The notes under the pieces were generated by a model. It saw nothing but the letters and a program-made list of their open reading frames with translations, was not told the origin of the DNA and ran no database searches. The translations under genes and the position numbers were made by a program. This document shows, piece by piece, positions 7,786 through 15,355 of a DNA stretch of 23,919 bases; positions within the stretch are counted from its first letter, which is position 1, and each line of letters begins with the position of its first letter. Source of the DNA: a virus; IMG/VR virus record IMGVR_UViG_3300010392_001157, positions 1 to 23,919 of that record, one strand, 5' to 3'.

Positions 7786-8955
7786 TCAGACGTTGCTCCG
7801 CTGGATCATCAGTGAATTACTGGTATCGGTATCCACCAGAGACTGGAAAGGCATGGAGACAGTAATCGGACCCTGTTGAGGCGGATCTATATCACCACCC
7901 ATATATTTCACATTGCCGAAATGAAAGCGCATGAAGTTTGTTCCATCAAGATCATCCAACCTCAGATCAATACTCGATGCAGTCTCATTCACGAATTTGT
8001 TAATGAGTGTGGCGTCTTCAAAAAATACCGTGAGTGTACCCGTAATCACCGAGTCACCTTCAAACACGGCTGGAGAAGTATCCGCACCAACAACACCTTC
8101 AAGCGTTCTGTTGTTCGCTATCTGGAAATCAATACCCGTAACCACGGCTATTTCAGTTCCACCTTCATACAATGTGCCTTCAAAGGCTGAGAGGGGTTCA
8201 GCCGTTGCTGCTGCTTCAGGAGTATCATCAAGGCTCGAACCAGCAATGGCTGGGGCAGACATGCCGACGATATCTAATGTCCCGCCAACAATCGCTTCAG
8301 GCTGGATACTTAGCGACATCTGGTTGATCGCACAACCCTTAAAGTTTTGGTATTGAGTAATGTCGGTAAACTGACGCTCAAAGGTATAGGTGTAAAGCTC
8401 TGTACCTATCTTTAGCTGCTTACCTGTCAAGGCGAAGACTTCATCACCACCACCCGCTTCATCGGCAACAGTTGTTGCTGCGGTCCCATCCACATTGGTA
8501 ACAGTGATTTTGTCATTAACAATAGTGGCAATCCTGAACTGGGCATTATTGCCGCCATCGGCATACCCTGAAACATCGATAATGTCACCGATCTGATAAC
8601 CCAATGTATACCAATCACTCGTCGACAATGTAAATGAGTCATCTGAGGCAGCAGCAGTTGCGTTAACAGTATTAGTAAGAACTGCCCATTCCCCACCTGT
8701 AGCCCCCTCCAGCATGTCATCATAGGCTTCCACAGACAATTCAAACCCCAGACTACCGCTGACCTGATTAAACCCATGCCTGACTGTTGCAATCTGTCTG
8801 TCAGACCTGCGCTCATTACTCTGTAGCGTGTTTTTCGTAAGATTAATGTTACGATTTGTAGTCCGCAAGGTATAATAAGTCGAACCAGGAGTTTCGCCTT
8901 GAGTGGTTTCCTCGACGTATACAATGCCGACCGTTGCGCCGGATGCTAATGTCAT
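7786..8955 (-). CDS. Major tail (tube) protein (389 aa)
   Basis: This protein forms the stacked rings of the tail tube. The N-terminus (GIVYVEETTQGETPG, then LRTTNRNINLTKNTL and ERRSDRQIATVRHG) is typical of a large siphovirus tail-tube family. A beta-rich insertion near residues 100-170 (DSFTLSTSDW, GYQIGDIIDVSGY) resembles an added surface domain and makes the protein longer than the minimal 200-250 aa tube proteins. It has a strong Shine-Dalgarno, AAGAGGTC, 7-8 nt before the ATG, that overlaps the stop of the preceding gene. It is followed after one base by the tail chaperone gene. Confidence 0.93.
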   Translation of the reverse strand: MTLASGATVGIVYVEETTQGETPGSTYYTLRTTNRNINLTKNTLQSNERRSDRQIATVRHGFNQVSGSLGFELSVEAYDDMLEGATGGEWAVLTNTVNATAAASDDSFTLSTSDWYTLGYQIGDIIDVSGYADGGNNAQFRIATIVNDKITVTNVDGTAATTVADEAGGGDEVFALTGKQLKIGTELYTYTFERQFTDITQYQNFKGCAINQMSLSIQPEAIVGGTLDIVGMSAPAIAGSSLDDTPEAAATAEPLSAFEGTLYEGGTEIAVVTGIDFQIANNRTLEGVVGADTSPAVFEGDSVITGTLTVFFEDATLINKFVNETASSIDLRLDDLDGTNFMRFHFGNVKYMGGDIDPPQQGPITVSMPFQSLVDTDTSNSLMIQRSNV

Positions 8956-8967
8956 AATAAAGACCTC

Positions 8968-9363
8968 TTAAATAAATGAATGCGCCCGCCATTGAATGCG
9001 GACTGGAACGTAATACCAAGGATGTTCTGAAAACCCTGGATCTCTTACGGAAGAGATGATTGATAGATTGTTTGCTAAACTACCTGGAGGTTCATAGATC
9101 GCCTTGATATCGTCAGCTAGACCTTCAGCATCTTCTGTACCTGAGTTGACTGGATACACCACATCGTAAGAAACGAATCCTGTACCCTCTATTAAATCTT
9201 GAGCCACTAACCGCTCAGGATCTGGATAGTAATATTCTCGAATCCACGGCGAATTGTTTGTTGGTTCGAAATGCCTATTCTCCCAAGCAATGGCAGTAGG
9301 TAAGCCTGAAACTGTTAATAATCTTGTTCTCAATGCTTGACGAACAGCTACATGATCAATCAT
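8968..9363 (-). CDS. Tail terminator protein (DUF4128-like, 131 aa)
   Basis: The start MIDHVAVRQALRTRLL, the central WIREYYYPDPE and the C-terminal YYVPVRIQWRAHSF fit the small tail-terminator / tail-completion family (DUF4128, gpU-like function). Such proteins cap the growing tube and bind the head-neck assembly. The gene sits directly before major tail protein, which is the canonical order. Its ATG overlaps the preceding stop (ATGA, 9360-9363), so translation is coupled. Its last codons contain the Shine-Dalgarno for the next gene. Confidence 0.85.
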   Translation of the reverse strand: MIDHVAVRQALRTRLLTVSGLPTAIAWENRHFEPTNNSPWIREYYYPDPERLVAQDLIEGTGFVSYDVVYPVNSGTEDAEGLADDIKAIYEPPGSLANNLSIISSVRDPGFSEHPWYYVPVRIQWRAHSFI

Positions 9364-9926
9364 GAATCAGTGTGCTCGTACCAGACCAAATCAAAGTCCA
9401 TCTGAATACCTGCCGCTTTTGATGTAAGCGCAAATAGATAGCCAGTATTAGGCGCTAGAATACGCTCACCCAGTCCTCGACTTTGAGAACCAGATGACCT
9501 GCCAGCCCCTTTCCACTTGTCATAGATTACCGAGCCCCCAGAGACAACAATCTTATTTGAACCTTTATCGCTACCAGAATAAGCACTTTGCGCAGAGGTC
9601 GTATTCGCATGTCCGTAGAATCGATTGCGTGGCGTATAAGCCGCGCCCCCAGATGAATAAGTACAACCTTCAGTTATTGTGAATTGGTGCTCACCACTGC
9701 CCTCATACTCAAGTAAGAGATGCATACGCTTTTGTGGTGCTGCGGTTGCAGGGGTTAGTATGAAGATATGACTGATATGGCCACTCGCCGCATCTTCATC
9801 GTAGATAGACGCTTCAAACATATCACCCTCATGCACTTCATGATGGGCAACATCAATCCATATTCCATAAGGGAATAGCGGATCTGTATAATCGCTTAAC
9901 GAACTTGTTCGTCTTCGGGTACTCAA
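9360..9926 (-). CDS. Conserved phage structural-region protein, unknown function (188 aa)
   Basis: The protein has a HHEVHEGDMFEASIYDED segment near residue 28, an EGCTYSSGG segment and the phrase RNRFYGHANTTSAQSA in the middle, and a C-terminus with beta-strand character (FDLVWYEH). It resembles an uncharacterised family that many siphoviruses carry in the head-tail module, probably a virion or decoration component. The start is TTG at 9924-9926, overlapping the stop of the gp10-like gene as TTGA. An in-frame stop lies just upstream, and the next Met is far inside the conserved part, so TTG is the best start. No enzymatic motif is visible. Confidence 0.75.
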   Translation of the reverse strand: MSTRRRTSSLSDYTDPLFPYGIWIDVAHHEVHEGDMFEASIYDEDAASGHISHIFILTPATAAPQKRMHLLLEYEGSGEHQFTITEGCTYSSGGAAYTPRNRFYGHANTTSAQSAYSGSDKGSNKIVVSGGSVIYDKWKGAGRSSGSQSRGLGERILAPNTGYLFALTSKAAGIQMDFDLVWYEHTDS

Positions 9927-10330
9927 ATTTCACCTCGTCTAACTTTCCTGATAGCCCTCGCTGCAATAGCTGGTGCGCGGCTTAACGTCCTTTCCACCAT
10001 TCTGACCGGTCTCCAGCCACGGGGATTAGTATTTATGACACTAGCGACAAACCAATTATTAGTAATATAAACAGACTCGCCCTCTTTCACTTTTGCAATG
10101 ACTCGCTTTGCAGAAGCAATAGTTGCCAAGCCTGTCTTATCCTTTCTTTTGACTTTGCCCCTGGCCGGTCTGTTTCGACGTGCCCGCCAGCTACCTTTTG
10201 TCCTGCCTGTATCTGCCGGGGTTAAATCAACAAGTGTTTTAAACAACTCGTTAGAGGCAACTTTGACAAAATCAGCTTCTTGGCCTATGACCTTTACCGT
10301 CCATTTATGTACGTCATCTTCGAAGCTCAT
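9923..10330 (-). CDS. HK97 gp10-like head-tail joining / tail completion protein (135 aa)
   Basis: Residues 33-50 carry LVDLTPADTGRTKGSWRA, the hallmark of the HK97-gp10 family. YITNNWFVASVIN and the basic C-terminal helix complete the pattern. The family acts at the head-tail interface. The protein is very basic. It lies between the head-closure and tail genes and overlaps both neighbours by 4 nt (ATGA-type junctions), which indicates tight translational coupling. Confidence 0.9.
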   Translation of the reverse strand: MSFEDDVHKWTVKVIGQEADFVKVASNELFKTLVDLTPADTGRTKGSWRARRNRPARGKVKRKDKTGLATIASAKRVIAKVKEGESVYITNNWFVASVINTNPRGWRPVRMVERTLSRAPAIAARAIRKVRRGEI

Positions 10331-10692
10331 TGTTTCACGTGGAATATGTACGAGAGGATAGTTTCACCAATCCGCTTAGTCTTTATCCCCTGAGCGAACC
10401 AGACTTCACTATCAATAATAATTGTATCCGTTTCAATATCAGGCGTAATCGGCAAGCCTTGGGCTGGAACACCCAACACCCTATCGTCTGCCTCGATCAA
10501 GTCAGGGTTAAAGTCTGTCTTCTGAAGTTTGATATCTTTGACCGTAACAGAATAGTCTGTCACCGTGTTAGCAGCCTGCGTCCCCAGTTCAGGGTCATAG
10601 GCACCCTTCACTGTTCGTCTTAACGTTGCTGGCTCACCGATTCTGTTACCGAGACATTGCCCTGTCTGTGCAACAAACGTCCAGTCGGTCAT
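10327..10692 (-). CDS. Putative head-closure / head-tail adaptor protein (121 aa)
   Basis: This is a small beta-rich protein (LRRTVKGAYDPELGT, VKDIKLQKTDFN, ADDRVLGVP, IIIDSEVWFAQGIK) of the kind encoded between the gp6-like connector and the gp10-like protein. The pattern of a modified base sequence, a middle VLxVPAQGLP and an ending on a beta strand before IFHVKQ fits neck proteins that seal the portal after packaging. The assignment is mainly from gene order. It overlaps both neighbours by 4 nt. Confidence 0.75.
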   Translation of the reverse strand: MTDWTFVAQTGQCLGNRIGEPATLRRTVKGAYDPELGTQAANTVTDYSVTVKDIKLQKTDFNPDLIEADDRVLGVPAQGLPITPDIETDTIIIDSEVWFAQGIKTKRIGETILSYIFHVKQ

Positions 10693-11303
10693 GCCCCGAG
10701 GACTCTCCAGGGGTTCAATAACTGCTTAGCAGCCATCGGGATAGCTTGCCCTGAATAAGTGCCCTGCCAAACATCCACAACTTCTTCAGTCCTCAAGGTG
10801 CCGTCGCGGCATCTCGCGTAATACCAAGCCTTGATTACCTCAATGGCCCCTTGTTCTACATCATAGGGCAGATCTCTAGTGCCGGAATGATTGGGCAAGA
10901 CATAACCCGCTGTATACGTAATCTCCCAGTCGGGCTTACCTATGTCATCACCTAACGTATTCAACGTCCATTTGTTCTCGCGCAGAATAGTCCCTGTGCC
11001 GTGTCGTTCGATTTCATATTCAGACGCATCAATCGTATCGCCTTCATAATCTACCTGGTCAATCGTTACCAAGGGTGTTCGCTCAAGCATTAATCGTGCA
11101 GTGCCGGACCCTGGAATCGTCTCCAGTACCTGTTCCTTAGCAAACACCCGCCGACAGTATTGATTGCAAGCGTAACTCGCTCTCAATATCAGGGTGTTTA
11201 ATAAGGCATCCTGGACTGGCTCAGTAATATTCAGCAGCGTTTTGACAGCCTGTAATGTCGTCAGGAGGTAGTCGTCTGCTGGTGCTTCAACCGAAATTGT
11301 CAT
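10689..11303 (-). CDS. Head-tail connector, gp6-like (204 aa)
   Basis: The N-terminal helical part, LLTTLQAVKTLLNITEPVQD followed by LLNTLILRASYACNQYCRR, is characteristic of gp6-like connectors that ring the portal. A beta-rich middle (RTPLVTIDQVDYEGD, ASEYEI) and a C-terminal helix (IEVIKAWYYAR) follow. At 204 aa it is longer than the minimal ~100-aa family because of the middle insertion, a common variant. The ATG overlaps the stop of the upstream small gene by 4 nt. Confidence 0.88.
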   Translation of the reverse strand: MTISVEAPADDYLLTTLQAVKTLLNITEPVQDALLNTLILRASYACNQYCRRVFAKEQVLETIPGSGTARLMLERTPLVTIDQVDYEGDTIDASEYEIERHGTGTILRENKWTLNTLGDDIGKPDWEITYTAGYVLPNHSGTRDLPYDVEQGAIEVIKAWYYARCRDGTLRTEEVVDVWQGTYSGQAIPMAAKQLLNPWRVLGA

Positions 11304-11575
11304 TCTTCAGGATTCTTCCTTGGCCGACCGCGTGGCCTCTTAACTGGTTCTTCCTCTTTTTCTTCCGGGGTATCCTCCCACGGGGGTACGTCCGTATCGA
11401 CCGGCTCAGCCAACTCGACAACATCCTGTTTCAATAGCATATCCGCGACATTAGGTGCCGGTTGAATCACCGCACCGATGGCGTAATAACCATACCGACG
11501 TTTCAGCCGATAAAACTTCTGATTTAGATTCCCCGCACGCTGACTCAGAGTCGCCCTGCTTGTTGATTTACTCAT
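11300..11575 (-). CDS. Small protein with AT-hook-like C-terminus, unknown function (91 aa)
   Basis: The N-terminal half is basic with a YRLKRRYGYYAIG segment. The middle is acidic (PEEKEEEP), and the C-terminus reads KRPRGRPRKNPEE, which contains the RGRP core of AT-hook DNA-binding motifs. Similar small proteins occur in phage head modules, but the role is not known. Binding of packaged DNA or internal capsid DNA is one possibility, and a simple basic tail is another. It overlaps the genes on both sides by 4 nt, so it belongs to the late operon. Confidence 0.7.
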   Translation of the reverse strand: MSKSTSRATLSQRAGNLNQKFYRLKRRYGYYAIGAVIQPAPNVADMLLKQDVVELAEPVDTDVPPWEDTPEEKEEEPVKRPRGRPRKNPEE

Positions 11576-12753
11576 CTGTTTACCTCGCTAGGTTTACCAG
11601 ATACATCATAATCCATTAATGTTTGATAATGCGGCTTTAAATCCTTACATGGCCATGCGATTAATTCCTGCAAATGCCCAACTATGACTTTAGGCGCTAG
11701 ATGTAAAGTATATCCAGCCTTACGCCACCTTAACCAGAATTCAATATCTGCATCTATCTTGCCATCGGTATAACGACCATCTTCATTGGGTATGCTTTCC
11801 ATCCATGGCCGCTTATGGTTTCTCAAGCTATCGGCACGAAATATAGTCAGACCGAAATGACCTGTGGTAATCGGGATAAGGTGTCGCGCCAAATTGTAAT
11901 CGGGAATCGATGTTATATGATTGCCGTTATCATCCCTCATGCCAAACAGCGCCGAATCACATCCCCGTTTACTCTGCAGCGAACAAATAGCATCGGCTTC
12001 AGGAACCGCTTCCATCAGTCGATACAGTTCCAATACATCCTGGTAGTCAAATAACGTATCGTAATCGCACGTCAAAACGTATCTGACTGTATCAACAGAA
12101 ATCTGATCTTCTAATATCTCGCTGGCTATCTGGTGCCAATACGCACCACCAGCAATCTGATAAGCAACACCAGCCCGACTAAACGCATTCATGGCGCACC
12201 GGAAATGGGCCACAGGACCGAACCGCGGGGCTGATAGGACTGCAGTTAACCCTTCGCACCGGGTAGCGTCTCCAGACGGCTTATACCCGCTCAGATTCAA
12301 CGACACGGGCAGTGCAGCACAGTCCTGTATCTCTGACTCCCATCGGTGTATGCGTTCAAGCCCTGCCTCTAGAAATACCTCTTCTAAGACCTCAGCATCA
12401 AACGCAGATTTATGATAATCATTCTCATCTGTCTGGCCACCCATCAGATAGCCTTGAACATTGATTGCCTTACCACTTAAATATTCACGGGCAATATATT
12501 CCAGATCTGGAACCGCTACCCGCAATCGACCACCAGGCTCTAGCTTATCAACCCAATGGCGAATGACATTCATTACCTCTGTGTGTGAGAAATGCTCAAG
12601 CACATGGCTTGCACGGATCTCATTGATTGAATTATCCGGATAGTCCAGAGGATAGACTTCCTGACAACTAAGACGGTCAACTGAAAGGAATCCGGGGATC
12701 TCATGACCCCCGGACCCTAAGTCCAGCTTTAGTTCAGCCGGCGCTTTTGTCAT
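11572..12753 (-). CDS. Two-domain SAM-methyltransferase-like / glycosyltransferase-like protein (393 aa)
   Basis: Residues 8-22 contain the Rossmann motif I, LKLDLGSGGHEIPGF, followed by an acidic residue at D26, ASHVLEHF (48-55) and LEPGGRLRVAVPDL (71-84). This is the order of class I SAM-dependent methyltransferases. The second domain starts near residue 170 and has VLTCDYDTLF, giving a DYD at 230-232 (DxD metal-binding pattern of GT-A glycosyltransferases), and DADIEFWLRWRKAGY near 335-349, typical of glycosyltransferase acceptor regions. Likely role: transfer of a sugar and a methyl group to a virion or cell-surface acceptor. Substrate is unknown. Placement between capsid accessory and connector genes is unusual. 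The start overlaps the previous stop by 4 nt. Confidence 0.82.
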   Translation of the reverse strand: MTKAPAELKLDLGSGGHEIPGFLSVDRLSCQEVYPLDYPDNSINEIRASHVLEHFSHTEVMNVIRHWVDKLEPGGRLRVAVPDLEYIAREYLSGKAINVQGYLMGGQTDENDYHKSAFDAEVLEEVFLEAGLERIHRWESEIQDCAALPVSLNLSGYKPSGDATRCEGLTAVLSAPRFGPVAHFRCAMNAFSRAGVAYQIAGGAYWHQIASEILEDQISVDTVRYVLTCDYDTLFDYQDVLELYRLMEAVPEADAICSLQSKRGCDSALFGMRDDNGNHITSIPDYNLARHLIPITTGHFGLTIFRADSLRNHKRPWMESIPNEDGRYTDGKIDADIEFWLRWRKAGYTLHLAPKVIVGHLQELIAWPCKDLKPHYQTLMDYDVSGKPSEVNR

Positions 12754-13187
12754 GCGTCAGCAACAAGGTCCATACTTGCTCGGGCTACAGTACTATCTTT
12801 AGCTTTACCGCAAACAGCGGTTCCGCCAACAATCTGAGTAGCGCCAGCAGGCGTAATCAGAAGTTTCAAGTACCGCATGCGGGCGCGTGCGTCCACATTA
12901 AGGCGTAGCATCTGAGCATTGTCGGTGTCAGCAGCTGGAATAGTGAATCCATCAGTAGCATCACCCACTAAACCGGTGATGTTGGCATAAGTGCCATCTG
13001 ATGTGTCGCATTCCTGCAGTTTCAGCGTTGCCGGATTCGAGGACGTTGCCGCCTGTGAATCCAGCATCACATCAACACCAATTGAATCGAACCCAAGGGT
13101 ATCAACCAGGCCGGTAGTTGTCGCATTTGTTGCGGTTGAAGTGTTGGCAACGATCAATTTCGTTACCGTGTTTTGGATTGGGAACAT
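12750..13187 (-). CDS. Probable capsid accessory / decoration protein (145 aa)
   Basis: This is a Thr/Ala/Gly-rich beta protein (LIVANTSTATNATTTG, LKLQECDTSDGTYANI, DGFTIPAADT, RYLKLLITPAG) directly after the major capsid gene. It resembles a family often found next to HK97-fold capsid genes. Its own Shine-Dalgarno (AAAGGAG, about 9 nt from the ATG) implies high expression, which fits a stoichiometric capsid component. Whether it decorates the capsid is inferred from position and expression signal. Confidence 0.75.
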   Translation of the reverse strand: MFPIQNTVTKLIVANTSTATNATTTGLVDTLGFDSIGVDVMLDSQAATSSNPATLKLQECDTSDGTYANITGLVGDATDGFTIPAADTDNAQMLRLNVDARARMRYLKLLITPAGATQIVGGTAVCGKAKDSTVARASMDLVADA

Positions 13188-13200
13188 AGTATTTTCTCCT

Positions 13201-14544
13201 TTAAGCTACGTTGCCGATCAGAACAGCAAACGGTGATTTCACGGTCGTAGACCCTAAGTCATGGACATTAATATCATGACGCATGGTTCCTTTGACACCG
13301 ATCTGATCCTCTTCCCAATACTGCTCGCTGGAAAGTGCAACACGGATACCGCGACGGTCGCCCAATGAACAAGCCATGCCCAGATTACCGAACCCAATCA
13401 TCACTGCAGCGTCGTAACTTGTATCGACAGCATCAGGATAGATATCTGTCACGGCAATGGGATAACCCAGGAAACGAGGCTGATCAAGATCACCCAACAT
13501 ATCCCGCGTATTACCGCCACCAGCAACCTTAATCGCATTGAACACAACATCCAATGCAGTCGGGCTACATATCCAACTCGACCCATTACGGGCATACATC
13601 GGAATGACAGACATCAGGTTAATCAGATCGGCATCAGTGATTTCTTCCAGTTTGTCATGCGTAGCAACAGCTTCTACTACTGCCTTACTATGATTGCCGT
13701 CAATCGCCTTTACGTTAACACCGGTAATACCGCCATCAGTTGAAATACCTGTGCCTGTGAAACCCACCGTGTCTTCCTTCAGTGCAAAGGCATACGCGAT
13801 TTCAGAGGCCATGGCATCAGCAAGATCAATAATAGCATCTTCGCTGACTTCACTCGACATGCGAGTAAGCACCATCAGTTTCTTCGCAACCAGCTGAACA
13901 TTATCCCATGAAGCGTCTGACTCAGTACCGGCAGTATTCTCACCAGTATAGTAAGCAGTCAGGCCGCCTGTCCGACGCGGGATGTTTGTGGTGTCCGAAC
14001 CCATTGGACGTACACGAACCAGACGACGAAAAACGCCATACTGTTCACGTAGATCAATAATGGCACGTTCCAGCTCTTCAGGTACAAGCACGCCACCAGC
14101 AGTATTGATACCACCGGCCAGGGCAGAACGAATATTCATACCATTCTGACGGCACCAATCAGCAGCCTTTGTACTCCCATAAAGAGTAGCCATGATGAAC
14201 TGACCGGCCTTGAATGCCCGCATCTCGCCTTCCGGCGTCTTCGGAAACGCTACCATCTTTCCATAAGAACGAGGGATCGAGACAGACTCAGGCTTATGCT
14301 GTTCCATAGGTTCAGCAGGCTTGTGAGCAGGAGTGATCTTAATCGATGCCTTCTGCTTCTCTTCCAGTTCCATCTTCAACGCAATATCTGCGTCAAGTTG
14401 TTCGACCTTGGCAAGACAAAGATTAAACCGCTCTTTCTCTGCAACATCAGGCGAACGCCCATTTTCTTCTGCAGTCTCAAGGATCTCTTCGGCTTCCGCC
14501 ATGATCTGAGTCCTCTCATTCTGCATTTCAGATACACTTTTCAT
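13201..14544 (-). CDS. Major capsid protein, HK97 fold (447 aa)
   Basis: Residues 1-70 form a charged coiled-coil delta/scaffold domain (MKSVSEMQNERTQIMAEAEE and further). The core begins near residue 120 with the hallmark ALAGGINTAGGVLVPEELE stretch. IPRRTGGLTAYYTGENTAG, a long spine helix (ASEIAYAFALKEDTVGFTG) and the C-terminal HDINVHDLGSTTVKSPFAVL complete the HK97-type pattern. Cleavage of the delta domain by the upstream ClpP-like protease is expected, with the cut probably in residues about 85-115. A strong Shine-Dalgarno (TAGGAG) lies 8 nt upstream of the ATG. Confidence 0.96.
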   Translation of the reverse strand: MKSVSEMQNERTQIMAEAEEILETAEENGRSPDVAEKERFNLCLAKVEQLDADIALKMELEEKQKASIKITPAHKPAEPMEQHKPESVSIPRSYGKMVAFPKTPEGEMRAFKAGQFIMATLYGSTKAADWCRQNGMNIRSALAGGINTAGGVLVPEELERAIIDLREQYGVFRRLVRVRPMGSDTTNIPRRTGGLTAYYTGENTAGTESDASWDNVQLVAKKLMVLTRMSSEVSEDAIIDLADAMASEIAYAFALKEDTVGFTGTGISTDGGITGVNVKAIDGNHSKAVVEAVATHDKLEEITDADLINLMSVIPMYARNGSSWICSPTALDVVFNAIKVAGGGNTRDMLGDLDQPRFLGYPIAVTDIYPDAVDTSYDAAVMIGFGNLGMACSLGDRRGIRVALSSEQYWEEDQIGVKGTMRHDINVHDLGSTTVKSPFAVLIGNVA

Positions 14545-14561
14545 GTTAACTCCTAATAAAT

Positions 14562-14632
14562 AAAACCCTTTCGGGCACGGTTTTGCATAATCAAGGACTC
14601 GGCTTGACTACTATCTGCTACCTTCGGGCAGC
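14562..14632 (-). other. Two short hairpins in the protease-capsid intergenic leader
   Basis: On the minus strand, GCTGCC-CGAA-GGTAGC (14617-14632) covers the end of the protease gene with one G-U pair. AAAACC and GGTTTT (14562-14567 and 14579-14584) can pair around an 11-nt loop just before the capsid Shine-Dalgarno. No T run follows either, so they are not clear intrinsic terminators. They could be processing or mRNA-stability elements. Confidence 0.3.
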
Positions 14633-15355
14633 GGAATTCATTCTCGACCACTCTTCACGCATTTCATTCATTTCTTGTCTGTCTTTGCGCTCTTGTTCAG
14701 TCAAGGCTTCAGGCGTATGGAAACCATACGACTCATAATCGAATTTTAACATTGCTGCGACTTGTACAGCATCTGTCACTTCATCGGCAAATCCCATCTC
14801 AACAGCCTGATTTGCACCAATCCAGGTTTCTTCATCCAGCATCTGGATTAACTCTTCACGGGGGAGATTAGTCCGGCTTGCGTAAGTGCTCACCGCACCT
14901 TCTCGCACTCGATCCAAGTCATCGGCTACTTTTCGGAAAGTGTTGGCATCCCCTGCCGCAAACATCCAGGGGTTATGAATCATCAGAAAACTATTCTCTG
15001 GCATCGATACCGTATCACCCGCCATGGCAACAATTGACGCTGCAGAGGCGGCAACACCATCGATGTGCATATTGACGTTGAAAGGCTGTGATCTGAGATA
15101 GTTATATATCGTGTTTCCATCCCAAAGATCTCCACCCGGAGAATTCAGTCGGACACGCAAGGAATCACCGGATGAAAGGTTCAAGCCTTGCACTTCCTCA
15201 ACAAAATCTTCTGCAGAGACACCACCACCAAAGAATCCACGTCCGATCTCATCATAGATCAGGATTTCCTGTGAATCCTTCTTCAACGAGAACCATTCCC
15301 GCTTACCTGGATCGACCCGACCGTTATGAAAGTGCGGTTTCGATGATAGTTTCAT
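14618..15355 (-). CDS. ClpP-like prohead (head maturation) protease, S14 type (245 aa)
   Basis: The LNSPGGDLWDGNTIYNYL stretch (70-87), VAASAASIVAMAG (101-113) and LMIHNPW (124-130) match phage ClpP-like proteases. The nucleophile is most likely S104 and the histidine H127. The enzyme removes the capsid delta domain and often itself during head maturation. The start overlaps the portal stop by 4 nt (ATGA), so expression is coupled. It lies in the canonical portal, protease, capsid order. Confidence 0.95.
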   Translation of the reverse strand: MKLSSKPHFHNGRVDPGKREWFSLKKDSQEILIYDEIGRGFFGGGVSAEDFVEEVQGLNLSSGDSLRVRLNSPGGDLWDGNTIYNYLRSQPFNVNMHIDGVAASAASIVAMAGDTVSMPENSFLMIHNPWMFAAGDANTFRKVADDLDRVREGAVSTYASRTNLPREELIQMLDEETWIGANQAVEMGFADEVTDAVQVAAMLKFDYESYGFHTPEALTEQERKDRQEMNEMREEWSRMNSAARR

